From Nocardiopsis potens DSM 45234 (GTDB lineage Bacteria; Actinomycetota; Actinomycetes; Streptosporangiales; Streptosporangiaceae), in the NCBI RefSeq assembly GCF_000341105.1, contig NZ_ANBB01000025.1:106495-170494 (forward strand): a stretch of 64,000 bases of DNA, given 5' to 3'. Shown here piece after piece: positions 50,508-59,360 of the stretch (positions are counted from its first letter, which is position 1; every line of letters starts with the position of its first letter). A program made the translations under genes and the position numbers. The notes under the pieces are model-generated. The model worked only from the letters and a program-made list of their open reading frames with translations. It had not been told where the DNA came from and did not search any database.

Positions 50508-51254
50508 GTGCACGAGGGACCCGACGCCGCGGAGGCGGGCTTCGGCGCCCGGATGCGCGGCCACCTGGCCGAGGTCGGGGAGGAGAACGCCGCCGCCCTG
50601 CACGCGGTGGCCGACCTGGTGGTGCAGCGGGTGGTCCGCGACGGCGGGGTGCTGCTGGTCGCCGGGTCGGGGCACTCCATGATCGCGGTGGCCGAGGCGT
50701 TCTTCCGGGCCGGAGGGCTGGCCGCGGTCAAACCGGTCTACTCGCCGAAGCTGCTGCCGCTGCACGGGGCCGCCGAGGCCACCGCCGCCGAGCGCCGCAC
50801 CGGTCTGGCCGCCGAGGTCCTCGCCGACACCGGCTACCAGGAGAGCGACGTGCTGTTCGTCTTCTCCACCTCCGGGGTCAACCCCTACCCGGTGGAGCTG
50901 GCCCGCGCGGCCCGCGAGCGCGGCATCCCCGTGGTCGCGTTCACCTCGCGGGCCTGCTCGGCGGCGGCCCCGCGCCGGGCCGGCGGCACCCTCGCCGAGG
51001 AGGCCGACCACGTCATCGACACCCTGGTCCGGCCCGGGGACGCCTCCTACCCGGAGAACGCCCCGGTCACCGGCCCGCTGTCCAGCCTGGCCAACACCTA
51101 CCTGTGGAACCTGCTGCTGGCGGCGGTGCACGACCGGGTCAAGGAGGCCGGGCTGGAGCTCCCGCTGTGGCGGTCGGCCAACATCCCCGGCGGCGACGAG
51201 GCCAACAAGCGGTTCTTCAACCGCTACGGCCCGCGCATCCCCGAACTCGACTGA
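50508..51254 (+). CDS. SIS-domain phosphosugar-binding protein
   Basis: 248 residues. The SIS fold is shown by GGVLLVAGSGHSMIAVAEAF and VLFVFSTSGVNPYPVELARA (the S-T-S-G phosphate loop), then RGIPVVAFTSRACSAA. The C-terminal SLANTYLWNLLLAAV then ANIPGGDEANKRFFNRYG is conserved in stand-alone SIS proteins. Probably an isomerase or sensor of the phosphorylated sugar produced by the PTS. GTG at 50508 has the strong site AGGGGGAAGG; in-frame GTGs at 50472 (overlapping the EIIB stop as GTGA) and 50466 are alternatives. Its stop lies inside a large palindromic terminator. Confidence 0.85.
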   Translation: MHEGPDAAEAGFGARMRGHLAEVGEENAAALHAVADLVVQRVVRDGGVLLVAGSGHSMIAVAEAFFRAGGLAAVKPVYSPKLLPLHGAAEATAAERRTGLAAEVLADTGYQESDVLFVFSTSGVNPYPVELARAARERGIPVVAFTSRACSAAAPRRAGGTLAEEADHVIDTLVRPGDASYPENAPVTGPLSSLANTYLWNLLLAAVHDRVKEAGLELPLWRSANIPGGDEANKRFFNRYGPRIPELD

Positions 51255-51295
51255 GCCGGCCGGCCCGGGGCGCCGCGCCCCGGGCCGGCCGGCTC
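51253..51295. terminator. Bidirectional palindromic terminator overlapping two stop codons
   Basis: Perfect 20 bp arms (GAGCCGGCCGGCCCGGGGCG and its complement) with a 3 nt loop. It spans from within the SIS stop codon to within the convergent phosphatase stop codon, so one hairpin ends both transcripts. Confidence 0.75.
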
Positions 51296-51743
51296 AGGAG
51301 GGCGCGCCGGCGATCCGGGGGAAGCGGGCGACGAACCGGCGCTGCCAGGGCGTCTCCACGGCGCGCGCCCTGTAGTGCTCGCGGACGTAGCCGACCGCCT
51401 CGGCGGCCGGCACCCCGTCGAGCACGGCGATGCAGGCCAGCGCGGTCCCGGTCCGCCCGTTGCCGCCGTTGCAGGCGACCTCCACCCGCTCCTCGGCGGC
51501 GCGCTCCCACGCCTCGCGCAGCGCGGCGGCGGCCGCCTTCCGGTCCGAGGGCAGCCAGAAGTCGGGCCAGCGGACCCAGCCGCTCTCCCAATCGACCTCG
51601 GGAGGCCGGTGGCCCAGCAGGTAGAGGGCGAACCCGGGGCGCGGGCCGTCCGGAAGCGGGTAGCGCAGCCCCCGCCCGCGCACCAGCCGCCCCGAGGGCA
51701 GCCGCAGCACACCGTCCGCCGCGGGGTCCCATGTAGACGTCAT
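51294..51743 (-). CDS. Protein-tyrosine phosphatase-like protein
   Basis: 149 residues. The phosphatase loop C-x5-R is C91-NGGNG-R97 followed by TG (VEVACNGGNGRTGTALACIA), and WVRWPDFWLPSD upstream supplies an aspartate candidate for the general acid. This is the compact dual-specificity/PTP-like class found in actinomycetes. It may act on proteins, RNA caps or inositol phosphates; not determinable here. The ATG at 51743 has a weak ribosome binding site. Confidence 0.8.
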   Translation of the reverse strand: MTSTWDPAADGVLRLPSGRLVRGRGLRYPLPDGPRPGFALYLLGHRPPEVDWESGWVRWPDFWLPSDRKAAAAALREAWERAAEERVEVACNGGNGRTGTALACIAVLDGVPAAEAVGYVREHYRARAVETPWQRRFVARFPRIAGAPS

Positions 51744-51818
51744 GGCGCGAGCCTAGAGCGCGGGGGGCGGAAGATCGATCTGCCCAGAGCAGAACGCCCG
51801 CCGCCGGGCCCGCCGGGG

Positions 51819-52589
51819 TCAGCGCAGGGCGGAGAGGAAGAGCTGCGCCGCCAGGCCCAGGCCGGCCAGGCCCACCGCGATGCGCAGCGGCCGCTCCGGC
51901 AGGCGGCGGACGATGGCCGGGCCGATCCGGCTGCCGGCCAGGCACCCGGCGGCCACCGCCGCCGCGGCGGCCCAGTCCACCGGGGCGAGCAGCGCGTACG
52001 CCACGGCGGCGACCAGGTTGGAGCCGCCGGTGACGATGTTCTTCAGGGCGTTGGTGACCGCCAGCGACTCGTCCAGGGCGACCGAGAGCACCGCGAGCAT
52101 CAGCACCCCGGCGGCCGCGCCGAAGTAGCCGGCGTAGACGCCGACCAGCATCACCGCGACCGCCAGCGGCAGCGGGTTCGGCCTCCGGGGGCCGCGCGTC
52201 CCGGCGAGCCGCTCGGTCAGCCGCCGGAACGGGCCGCGGGCCAGCAGTAGCACCGACCCCAGCGCGATCAGCCAGGGCACGATCAGCTCGAAGGTCTCCT
52301 CGTCAGTGGTCAGCAGCAGCCAGGCGCCGACGGCGCCGCCGGCCGCGGAGATCCCGCAGAAGCGGATGATGCGCTTGCGCTGCCCGCGCAGCTCCGCGCG
52401 CGACCCGGCGGCGGAGCCGACGGTGTTGGCGAACAGGGCGACGGTGTTGGTGACGTTCGCGGCGATCGGCGGCAGCCCCACCGCGAGCAGCGCGGGGTAG
52501 CTGAACAGGGAGGCCAGCCCGGCCACCGAGCCGACCAGGCCGGCCGCGAACCCGGCGGCCGCCAGCAGCGCGAGCGATCCGATGTCCAT
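51819..52589 (-). CDS. TauE/SafE family membrane exporter
   Basis: 256 residues with about eight helices. It has the two TauE repeats: LALLAAAGFAAGLVGSVAGL with ANVTNTVALFANTVGSAAGS, and LMLVGVYAGYFGAAAGVLML-like sequence with LAVTNALKNIVTGGSNLVAA. The family exports sulfite or sulfoacetate, or acts in other organosulfur transport. ATG at 52589 after GGAGGACGGC. A small perfect palindrome lies 63-75 bp upstream. Confidence 0.88.
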   Translation of the reverse strand: MDIGSLALLAAAGFAAGLVGSVAGLASLFSYPALLAVGLPPIAANVTNTVALFANTVGSAAGSRAELRGQRKRIIRFCGISAAGGAVGAWLLLTTDEETFELIVPWLIALGSVLLLARGPFRRLTERLAGTRGPRRPNPLPLAVAVMLVGVYAGYFGAAAGVLMLAVLSVALDESLAVTNALKNIVTGGSNLVAAVAYALLAPVDWAAAAAVAAGCLAGSRIGPAIVRRLPERPLRIAVGLAGLGLAAQLFLSALR

Positions 52590-52651
52590 GCCGTCCTCCG
52601 CCGCTCCGCGGACCCGCTCCCCGGTTCCCGTCCGCATACCGAGACGGACCT

Positions 52652-52664
52652 TCCGATCATCGGA
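52652..52664. promoter_or_regulatory. Palindrome upstream of the TauE/SafE gene
   Basis: TCCGAT-C-ATCGGA, perfect 6 bp arms, in the 320 bp gap (52590-52910) between the exporter and adenylyltransferase genes. The rest of this gap is GC-rich and shows no gene. Confidence 0.4.
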
Positions 52665-52910
52665 TGACCGCCTCCGCGCAGGCTAGCAACGGTGCGGAAG
52701 GACGGCACAGGTCAGGGGGCGGTTCCGGGCCGGACCCCGGTCGGCGCACCGGGGCGCGGCGCCGGCCGACCGTGGCGCCGGTGGACGGGGCGGCCCCGCG
52801 CGGCTGCGCCGGGGCGGTTCCGCGGCCGCCCTGCCCGAGGCGGCGGCCTCGGCGAGGCAGGGGCGGAAAAGGAGCGGCGGGCGAGCCTCCCCCCGGGCTA
52901 GCGTGGAGCG

Positions 52911-53771
52911 GTGGAGAACCCCGAACAGCTGCTGAAGAGGATCGTCGACTTCGCCGCCGCCCGGGACGGCGTCCACGCGGTCGTCCAGACCGGGTCGAGG
53001 GCGCGGGGGCGGCGCGTCGACGCCTACTCCGACCTCGACATCGAGCTCATCGGCCCCGGCACCGCCGAGCTGGTCGGAGAGGACGCCTGGCTGGAGGAGA
53101 TCGCCCCGGTGCTGGTCGCGATCCACCTCGACAACGAGGCCGAGGACGAGCCGGACTGGCCCACCTGCCTGGCCGTGTTCGCCGAGGGGCGCAAGGCCGA
53201 CTTCACCCTGGCCGGCCCCGAGCGCCTGGAGCGGATGGCCGCCGGCGGGCTGGACGAGCTGTACCGGCGCGGCTACCTGGTCCACCTGGACGAGACCGGG
53301 GCCGCCGGCGCCCTTGAGCCCTCCGACCCCCGTCCCCCCGATCGGAGCGCGCCGGACGCAGAGGAGTTCGAGACCGACCAGCGCGAGTTCTGGTTCGAGG
53401 CGACCCAGATCCCCGTCCACATCGCCCGCCAAGACCTGTGGCCGGCCGCGTCGCGCCTGGTGGAGACCGGGGAACTGCTGCTCCGGATGCTGGAGTGGAA
53501 CGCCTTCGCCCGCTCCGGCGGCGCGGTGGACACCTGGTACGGCGGCCACCGCATCGCCGAATGGGCGCCCGAGCCCTACCGCTCCGAGATCCCCTCGGCC
53601 TTCGCCGGCTACGACCCGGCCGACCAGCTCCGCGCCCTCCGCTCGATCACCGGCCTCTACTCCCGCATCGCGGCCGAGACCGGCGCCCTGCTCCGCCTGC
53701 CCGTCCTCGACCTGCACGACCGGGTGGCGCAGCACATCGACCGGGTCATCGCGGCCGCGGCGGACCGCTGA
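52911..53771 (+). CDS. ANT(6)-type aminoglycoside adenylyltransferase-like protein
   Basis: 286 residues. The nucleotidyltransferase motif VQTGSRARGRRVDAYSDLDI supplies GS and the DxD metal aspartates. RKADFTLAG gives the third aspartate and KNAxWG-like GGAVDTWYGGHRIAEWAPE lies near the end, as in streptomycin 6-adenylyltransferases (AadK/AadE). In soil actinomycetes many such proteins are intrinsic and of unproven resistance function. GTG at 52911 with GGAG just upstream. Confidence 0.82.
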   Translation: MENPEQLLKRIVDFAAARDGVHAVVQTGSRARGRRVDAYSDLDIELIGPGTAELVGEDAWLEEIAPVLVAIHLDNEAEDEPDWPTCLAVFAEGRKADFTLAGPERLERMAAGGLDELYRRGYLVHLDETGAAGALEPSDPRPPDRSAPDAEEFETDQREFWFEATQIPVHIARQDLWPAASRLVETGELLLRMLEWNAFARSGGAVDTWYGGHRIAEWAPEPYRSEIPSAFAGYDPADQLRALRSITGLYSRIAAETGALLRLPVLDLHDRVAQHIDRVIAAAADR

Positions 53772-53874
53772 GGACCGCCCGCCCCGCCGTCGCCCGCTCC
53801 TCCGCGGCGGCCGGGCCGCCGTCCTGAGCGGCCGCGGGGCGGCGGTGCCGCGGAACGGGGGAGGAGCGGTGCGG

Positions 53875-54726
53875 TCAGGCCTCGGTCAGCTGCTCGGCGG
53901 CGTCGGCGAGGTCCTCCTCGGTGGGCGGGGCGTCCTGGGTGGTGGAGAGGCGCCAGTAGCCGGTGAAGGCGACCGCGCTCTTGGGGAGGGCGTGCTCGCC
54001 GACCAGGAGGCGGCGGACGGCGCGGACCATGGACGCCTCGCCGGCGACCCAGGCGAAGCCGGGGCCGGAGGGGAGGCGGGCGCCGCGCACCGCGTCGGCC
54101 AGGCCGGTGCCGCGGCCGGGCGGGACGGAGCCCCGGTGGACCCAGGTGACGTCGGTGCCGGGGCGGGCGATGGGCTGCTCCTCGGCGGCGTCCCGGACCT
54201 CGGCGAAGACCTGGGCGCGGGTGCCCTCGGGCAGCGACTCCACCAGGGCGCCGATGGCGGGCAGTGCGGTCTCGTCGCCGACCAGCAGCCACCAGTCCTC
54301 CGCGGAGGTGGGCTCGCGGTAGCGGGCGGCCGCCGGGCCGAGCATGCCCAGCACGTCGCCGGGGCGGACCGCCCCGGCCCAGCGCGAGGCCGGCCCGGAA
54401 TCGCCGTGCAGCACGAAGTCGATGTCGACCTCGGCCGCCTCCGGCCGGTGGGCGCGGATCGTGTAGCTGCGCATCCACGGGCGCACGTCGTCCGGCATGG
54501 CCAGGTAGGCGGCGTGCCAGCGCCCCACGTCGCCGTCCTCGGGCATCGGCGGAACGGACGGGGCGCCCTGCCCCTCCCGGGGGAAGAAGAGCTTCACCTG
54601 CTGGTCGGGGGAGACCGAGGTGAAGGTCCGCAGGTCCCCGCCGCCGAAGGTGACCCGCGCCATCAGCGGGGTCACGAGTTCGGAGCGGACGACCTCGATG
54701 AGGGAGAAGGCGTAGGGCTGACTCAT
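53875..54726 (-). CDS. Siderophore-interacting protein (ferric-siderophore reductase)
   Basis: 283 residues. The FAD domain contains RVTFGGGDL and the FAD-binding MRSYTIRAHRP (R-x-Y-S/T-x-R). The NAD(P)H-binding domain includes WWLLVGDETALPAIGALVES and FAWVAGEASMVRAVRRLLVG. The protein reduces imported ferric siderophores in the cytoplasm (ViuB/YqjH family). A near-consensus iron box overlaps the region directly upstream of the ATG, so it is probably iron-repressed. No ribosome binding site is visible, suggesting a leaderless mRNA. Confidence 0.93.
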   Translation of the reverse strand: MSQPYAFSLIEVVRSELVTPLMARVTFGGGDLRTFTSVSPDQQVKLFFPREGQGAPSVPPMPEDGDVGRWHAAYLAMPDDVRPWMRSYTIRAHRPEAAEVDIDFVLHGDSGPASRWAGAVRPGDVLGMLGPAAARYREPTSAEDWWLLVGDETALPAIGALVESLPEGTRAQVFAEVRDAAEEQPIARPGTDVTWVHRGSVPPGRGTGLADAVRGARLPSGPGFAWVAGEASMVRAVRRLLVGEHALPKSAVAFTGYWRLSTTQDAPPTEEDLADAAEQLTEA

Positions 54727-54727
54727 G

Positions 54728-54746
54728 GAAGCCTAGGCTAACCTAA
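54728..54746 (-). promoter_or_regulatory. Iron box (IdeR/DmdR type)
   Basis: Minus-strand TTAGGTTAGCCTAGGCTTC against the DtxR-family consensus TTAGGTTAGGCTAACCTAA: the left half is perfect and the right half partial. It ends 2 bp upstream of the siderophore-interacting protein start codon. Confidence 0.75.
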
Positions 54747-54846
54747 CCGCCCTCCGTCCGGGAAGTCCGGCGCCCGCCGATGTGCGGGGCGCCCCCGCCG
54801 CCGGCTCTCGTCGGGACCCGCAAGGGAGGCGGGTTCCGGCCGGGCG

Positions 54847-54876
54847 GTATTTCCTATCTTTTCAGGGGATAATATG
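54847..54876 (+). promoter_or_regulatory. Promoter region of the amino-acid ABC operon
   Basis: AT-rich island GTATTTCCTATCTTTT followed by a -10-like GATAATAT at 54868-54875. The same TATTTCCTA(T)CTTTT motif occurs at 8913-8927 ahead of TTGACAATGTGG. Confidence 0.5.
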
Positions 54877-54945
54877 GCGGGCGGGCGCTCCGGCCCCCGC
54901 TCGCCGGAGGCGCACGCCATCCCCCGTTCCGGTCTGGAGGACCAG

Positions 54946-55839
54946 TTGGACCAGGTGAACCCTTCCCGCGGCCGTCGGCCGCTCCGGTCGGCCCGGAGGT
55001 ACGCCGCCCTCGCCGGCGCCGTTCTCGCCGGGGTCGCGGCGTGCGCACCGCAGGACGGAGGCGGGGCGGACGGCGGCGGGGGATCCGCCGCCTGCGAGCC
55101 CGGAGCGCTGCCCACCCTGGAGGAGGGCGTGCTCACCATCGGCACCGACACCCCCGCCTACCCGCCGTGGTTCACCGACGAGCCCTCCAGCGGCGAGGGC
55201 TACGAGTCCGCGGTCGCCTACGCGGTCGCCGAGGAGCTGGGCTACGCAGAGGAGAACGTGGTCTGGGAGTCGGTGACCTTCAACAACGCCGTCCAGCCCG
55301 GCCCGAAGCCCTACGACTTCGACATCAACCAGTTCTCCATCACCGAGGAGCGCCGCAAGGCGGTCGACTTCTCATCGCCCTACTACGACGTGCGGCAGAC
55401 CGTCGTCGCGATGGCCGGCTCCGAGGCGGCCGGCGCCGAGTCGCTGGAGGAGCTGAAGAAGGCGGACCTGGGCGCCCAGGTCGGCACCACCAGCCTGGAC
55501 GCGATCGACGAGGCCATCGGGCCGGACACCGACCCCCAGGTCTTCAACAACAACGACGACGCCAAGAAGGCGCTGGAGAACGAGCAGATCGGCGCGCTCG
55601 TCGTCGACCTGCCCACCGCCTTCTACATCACCGGCACCGAGCTGGAGGACGCCGAGATCGTCGGGCAGCTCCCGCCGCTGGAGAGCGGCGGCGAGCAGTT
55701 CGGCCTGGTGCTGGACAAGGACTCGCCGCTCACCGGCTGCGTCACCGCCGCCGTCGACGCGCTGCACGGGAGCGGGACCCTCGCCGACCTGGAGCGGAAG
55801 TGGCTCTCCGAGGCCGCCGAGGTGCCCGAGCTGTCATGA
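54946..55839 (+). CDS. Amino-acid ABC importer solute-binding lipoprotein
   Basis: About 297 residues. The basic N-terminus and hydrophobic stretch end in lipobox LAGVAAC. The SBP_bac_3 fold is shown by GVLTIGTDTPAYPPWF, YDFDINQFSITEERRKAVDF then SSPYYDVRQTVVAM, and LGAQVGTTSLDAI. Polar amino acids or related compounds are expected; the exact ligand is unknown. TTG 54946 has GGAGG at 5 nt spacing; GTG 54955 is the alternative, and the in-frame ATG at 54874 overlaps the -10 box. Its stop overlaps the permease start (ATGA). Confidence 0.88.
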   Translation: MDQVNPSRGRRPLRSARRYAALAGAVLAGVAACAPQDGGGADGGGGSAACEPGALPTLEEGVLTIGTDTPAYPPWFTDEPSSGEGYESAVAYAVAEELGYAEENVVWESVTFNNAVQPGPKPYDFDINQFSITEERRKAVDFSSPYYDVRQTVVAMAGSEAAGAESLEELKKADLGAQVGTTSLDAIDEAIGPDTDPQVFNNNDDAKKALENEQIGALVVDLPTAFYITGTELEDAEIVGQLPPLESGGEQFGLVLDKDSPLTGCVTAAVDALHGSGTLADLERKWLSEAAEVPELS

Positions 55840-56753
55840 CCGCACCCCTTGATGACCCCCGCCGGCATGACTCCGGGGGCGGCCCGCCGGTCCCCGGTCC
55901 GGCCGAGGAGGAGTACCGGCCCAGCCCGCTGCAGCGCGAGCGAGAGGCCTACCTGCGCCGGCAGACCGTCCGCTCGGTGCTGATCGCCGCGGCCTCCACC
56001 GCGGTCGTCGGGGTCGCGCTGGCCGCCGCCGTGCTCGGCTCGCCCGGCTGGGAGCGGGTCCGCGCGACCTTCTTCGACCCGGACGTGGCCCTCGACGCGC
56101 TGCCAGAGGTGGCGGCCGGGCTCTGGCTCAACCTGAGGCTGCTCGTCTTCTGCGCGCTCGGCGCGCTCGCCCTGGGCCTGCTCGTCGCGGTGCTGCGCAC
56201 CCTCCGAGGCCCGGTGTTCTTCCCGCTGCGCGCCCTGGCCACCGGTTACACCTACGGGTTCCGCGGCGCCCCGCTGATCATCGTGCTCTACCTGATGACC
56301 TTCGGAGTGCCGGGGCTGCGCCTGGAGGGCACGCCCAGCGTCCTGGTCCTGGGCGGCATCGCGCTGGTCGTCACCTACGGCGCCTACATCGCCGAGGTGT
56401 TCCGGGCCGGCATCGAGTCGGTCCACCCCGGCCAGATCGCGGCGGCGCGCTCGCTCGGCCTCACCTACCGGCAGGCAATGCGGCACGTGGTGCTGCCCCA
56501 GGCGGTGCGGCGGGTGTCCCCGCCGCTGCTCAACGACATGGTGGCGCTGCAGAAGGACGTCGGCCTCATCTCGCTGGCCGGGCCGATCGACGCCATCCGC
56601 GCCGCGCAGATCGCCACCGCCGAGACCTACAACTTCACCCCTTACATCGTCGCGGGAGTGCTCTTCATCCTCATGGCCGTCCCCTTGGTCGCCGTCACCG
56701 ACCGGATCACCGTGCGCGCCGCCCGCCGCCAGTCCGCGGACGGTGCGCGATGA
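55836..56753 (+). CDS. Amino-acid ABC importer permease (HisM/GlnP type)
   Basis: 305 residues. A polar N-terminal 45 residues precede about five helices. The EAA loop is SVHPGQIAAARSLGLTYRQA, then MRHVVLPQAVRRVSPPLLND, strongly typical of polar amino acid permeases (TIGR01726 type). It is coupled by 4 nt overlaps to both neighbours. Probably works as a homodimer, because only one permease gene is present. Confidence 0.92.
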   Translation: MTAPLDDPRRHDSGGGPPVPGPAEEEYRPSPLQREREAYLRRQTVRSVLIAAASTAVVGVALAAAVLGSPGWERVRATFFDPDVALDALPEVAAGLWLNLRLLVFCALGALALGLLVAVLRTLRGPVFFPLRALATGYTYGFRGAPLIIVLYLMTFGVPGLRLEGTPSVLVLGGIALVVTYGAYIAEVFRAGIESVHPGQIAAARSLGLTYRQAMRHVVLPQAVRRVSPPLLNDMVALQKDVGLISLAGPIDAIRAAQIATAETYNFTPYIVAGVLFILMAVPLVAVTDRITVRAARRQSADGAR

Positions 56754-57532
56754 GCGGCGCGAACCCGCCCGCAGACGGGGCCGACCGCCCCCCGCTGCTC
56801 GCGCTGGACGGGGTCCGCAAGGAGTTCGGCGGCTCCCCGGTGCTGCGCTCGCTCACCCTCGACGTCGCCGAGCACGAGGTCGTGGTGCTCATCGGTGCCT
56901 CCGGGTCGGGCAAATCGACCCTGCTGCGCTGTATCAACCTGCTGGAGCCGATCAGCGACGGCAGCATCCGCCTGGACGGCGAGCACATCACCGACCCCCG
57001 GGTCGACCCGGACCGGGTCCGCAGGCGGATCGGCATGGTCTTCCAGTCCTACAACCTGTTCCCGCACATGACGGTGGTGGACAACATCACCCTCGCCCCG
57101 CGCCGGGTGCACGGCCGCCCGCGGGCCGAGGCCGAGGAGCAGGCCCGGGAGCTGCTGGCCCGGGTCGGCCTGAGCGACAAGGCCTCCGAGTACCCCGACC
57201 GGCTCTCCGGCGGCCAGCAGCAGCGGGCGGCGATCGTCAGGGCACTGGTCAACACGCCCCGCCTGCTGCTGCTGGACGAGGTCACCTCCGCCCTCGACCC
57301 GGAGCTGGTCGGCGAGGTCCTCACCCTGGTGCAGAGCCTGCGCGCCGACGGGATGACCATGCTGCTCGCCACGCACGAGATGGGCTTCGCCCGGAGCGTC
57401 GCCGACCGGGTCTGCTTCCTCGACGGCGGCCGCATCCTGGAGCAGGGCCCGCCGGAGCAGGTCCTCGACGCCCCGGAGCACCCGCGCACCCGCCGCTTCC
57501 TGCAGCGCTTCGCCGAGGGCGGGCGGCTGTGA
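56750..57532 (+). CDS. Amino-acid ABC importer ATPase (GlnQ/HisP type)
   Basis: 260 residues. Walker A GASGSGKST at 49-57, Q-loop VFQSYNLFPHMTVVDN, signature RLSGGQQQRAAIVRAL, Walker B LLLLDEVTSALDPELVGEVL and switch His ATHEMGFARSVADRV. The EVTSALDPELV and GKSTLLRCINLLE blocks are diagnostic for the polar amino acid group. One residue is unusual: AAIVRALV instead of the common VAIARALA. Confidence 0.94.
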   Translation: MSGANPPADGADRPPLLALDGVRKEFGGSPVLRSLTLDVAEHEVVVLIGASGSGKSTLLRCINLLEPISDGSIRLDGEHITDPRVDPDRVRRRIGMVFQSYNLFPHMTVVDNITLAPRRVHGRPRAEAEEQARELLARVGLSDKASEYPDRLSGGQQQRAAIVRALVNTPRLLLLDEVTSALDPELVGEVLTLVQSLRADGMTMLLATHEMGFARSVADRVCFLDGGRILEQGPPEQVLDAPEHPRTRRFLQRFAEGGRL

Positions 57533-57962
57533 CCCGGTGACCCGGCGCCGGCCCCGGAGCGGGGACCGGTCCCCGGAGCACCCGCGCCCCGGAGGCGGCG
57601 GCCCCGCCCGCCGGCCCCGGGGCGGCGCCGGGGAGGGGCGCGAAGCGGCGCCCGCGTCCGCCGGACCGCCCCCGCCCGAGGTGCGGAGGGGGCACCGGCC
57701 GCCGCGGTCCGGAACCGCTCCGCAGTGCTGCGCCGGGCGGAAATGTGACCTCCGCCTCGCCGCTCGGCGCGCGGGCGGGCGGGCGGCGGTCGGAGCGCCG
57801 CGGACGGGGCCGCGAAGCCCCTGCTCCCGGCCGGACCGGGAGCGCGCCGGCCGCCGGCCTTCCGGGGCGGCGCGGCCGGCCGGCGGGAGGTCCGGTACAG
57901 GGCGGGGCGCGGGATGTGCGACCCTGCAGGGACCGGACGGTCGGCAGAGGAGGTCGTGCACG
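57533..57962. other. Intergenic stretch, probable terminator only
   Basis: About 430 bp of GC-rich sequence. A perfect palindrome CGGGGACCGGTCCCCG at 57560-57575 could terminate the ABC operon. Otherwise nothing is seen apart from low-complexity open frames. Confidence 0.4.
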
Positions 57963-58994
57963 GTGGTGGACGCGGAAGGCAGCGGACTCTGGGCCGCCCC
58001 GGTGCCGGTGGTGGGGGCGCCCATGGCCGGCGGGGCGAGCACGCCCGAGCTGGTCGCGGCCGTCGGTGCGGCCGGCGGCACCGGGTTCCTCGCCGGGGGG
58101 TACGCCTCCCCGGAGGCGCTGGCCGGGCAGATCGGCCGCACCCGCGGGCTCACCGGCCGCCCGTTCGGCGTCAACCTCTTCGTGCCCGGCCCGGACCGCG
58201 CCGACCCGGACGCCGTCGCCGCCTACGCGCGCGCCATCGCCCCGGAGGCCGACGCCCTGCGCGCGCCGCTGGGCGAGCCCCGGTGGAACGACGACGACTA
58301 CCCGGCCAAGCTCGACCTGCTCCGCTCCGACCCGGTCCCGGTGGTGAGCTTCACCTTCGGGGCGCCCGCCCCCGCGGATGCCTCCGCGCTGCGCGCGGCC
58401 GGCAGCGCCGTCGTCGTCACCGTCACCAGCGCGGAGGAGGCGCGGGCCGCGGTGGCGGCCGGCGCCGACGCGCTGGTCGTGCAGGGCGCCGAGGCCGGCG
58501 GCCACCAGGGGTCCTTCGACGACGCCGAGGAGCGCACCGCGCCCCTGCTCGACCTGCTCGCCGAGGTGCGGGCGGAGGTCCGGCTGCCGCTCATCGCGGC
58601 CGGCGGCATCGGCGACGCCGCCGCCGTCCGCAAGGTCCTGGCGCACGGGGCCGCCGCCGCGCAGGTCGGCACCGCGCTGCTGCGCTCTCCGGAGAGCGGG
58701 GCGAGCGCCACCCACAAGCAGGCCCTGGCCGACGAGGTGTTCCCGGGGACCGCGGTCACCCGCGCCTTCAGCGGCCGCCGCGCCCGCGGCCTGGTCAACC
58801 GCTTCCTCGGCACCTACACCGCGGACGCGCCCGCCGCCTACCCGCAGGTCCACCACCTGACCGGCCCGATGCGCAAGGCCGCCGCCCGGGAGGGCGACGC
58901 CGACCGCCTCCACCTGTGGGCCGGCACCTCCTACCGCTCCGCGGAGGAGCGCCCGGCCGCCGACATCGTCCGCGACCTCGCCGAGGGAGCCTAG
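57963..58994 (+). CDS. Nitronate monooxygenase family protein
   Basis: 343 residues, FMN-dependent TIM barrel (2-nitropropane dioxygenase/NMO). The N-terminal VPVVGAPMAGGASTPELVAA, the central AEAGGHQGSF with the catalytic His, and LPLIAAGGIGDAAAVRKVLA are the family landmarks. It oxidises alkyl nitronates such as propionate-3-nitronate; related proteins include enoyl-ACP reductase FabK. GTG at 57963 with AGAGGAGG at 9 nt. Confidence 0.9.
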   Translation: MVDAEGSGLWAAPVPVVGAPMAGGASTPELVAAVGAAGGTGFLAGGYASPEALAGQIGRTRGLTGRPFGVNLFVPGPDRADPDAVAAYARAIAPEADALRAPLGEPRWNDDDYPAKLDLLRSDPVPVVSFTFGAPAPADASALRAAGSAVVVTVTSAEEARAAVAAGADALVVQGAEAGGHQGSFDDAEERTAPLLDLLAEVRAEVRLPLIAAGGIGDAAAVRKVLAHGAAAAQVGTALLRSPESGASATHKQALADEVFPGTAVTRAFSGRRARGLVNRFLGTYTADAPAAYPQVHHLTGPMRKAAAREGDADRLHLWAGTSYRSAEERPAADIVRDLAEGA

Positions 58995-59360
58995 TGCTCT
59001 GAGCCGTCGATCCGCGGAAAACGCGGAGCGGCGGTCCCGGAGGGCCGGAGCGCTCCTTCGCCGCACGATGCGGGCGGTGCCGCCCCGCCCGGATCGGAAG
59101 GCGGGAAACGGTGCGGATCGAGTCCACCGGCTCCCGTGTCGTCCGCGAGGCCGGCGCGTGGATCCCGCCGTCCACCGCCTCCTGCGCCACCTGAGGCCGA
59201 GGGGCCTCACCCGGGTACCCGAACCGTTCGGGATCGAAGGGGCGGGGCGACGGTGGGCCGCACCGACCTGTACCGGCGCGGCATCGACCACGTTCGGGCC
59301 GGGGCCGAGGCGACTCGGGAAGGGCCCGCTCCGCTCCCGTGACGCATGCGGTGCGGGCCC
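58995..59360. other. Intergenic stretch without a recognised feature
   Basis: About 365 bp between the convergent nitronate monooxygenase and TetR genes. Several open frames cross it with biased composition and no ribosome binding sites. No clear terminator is seen. Confidence 0.4.
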
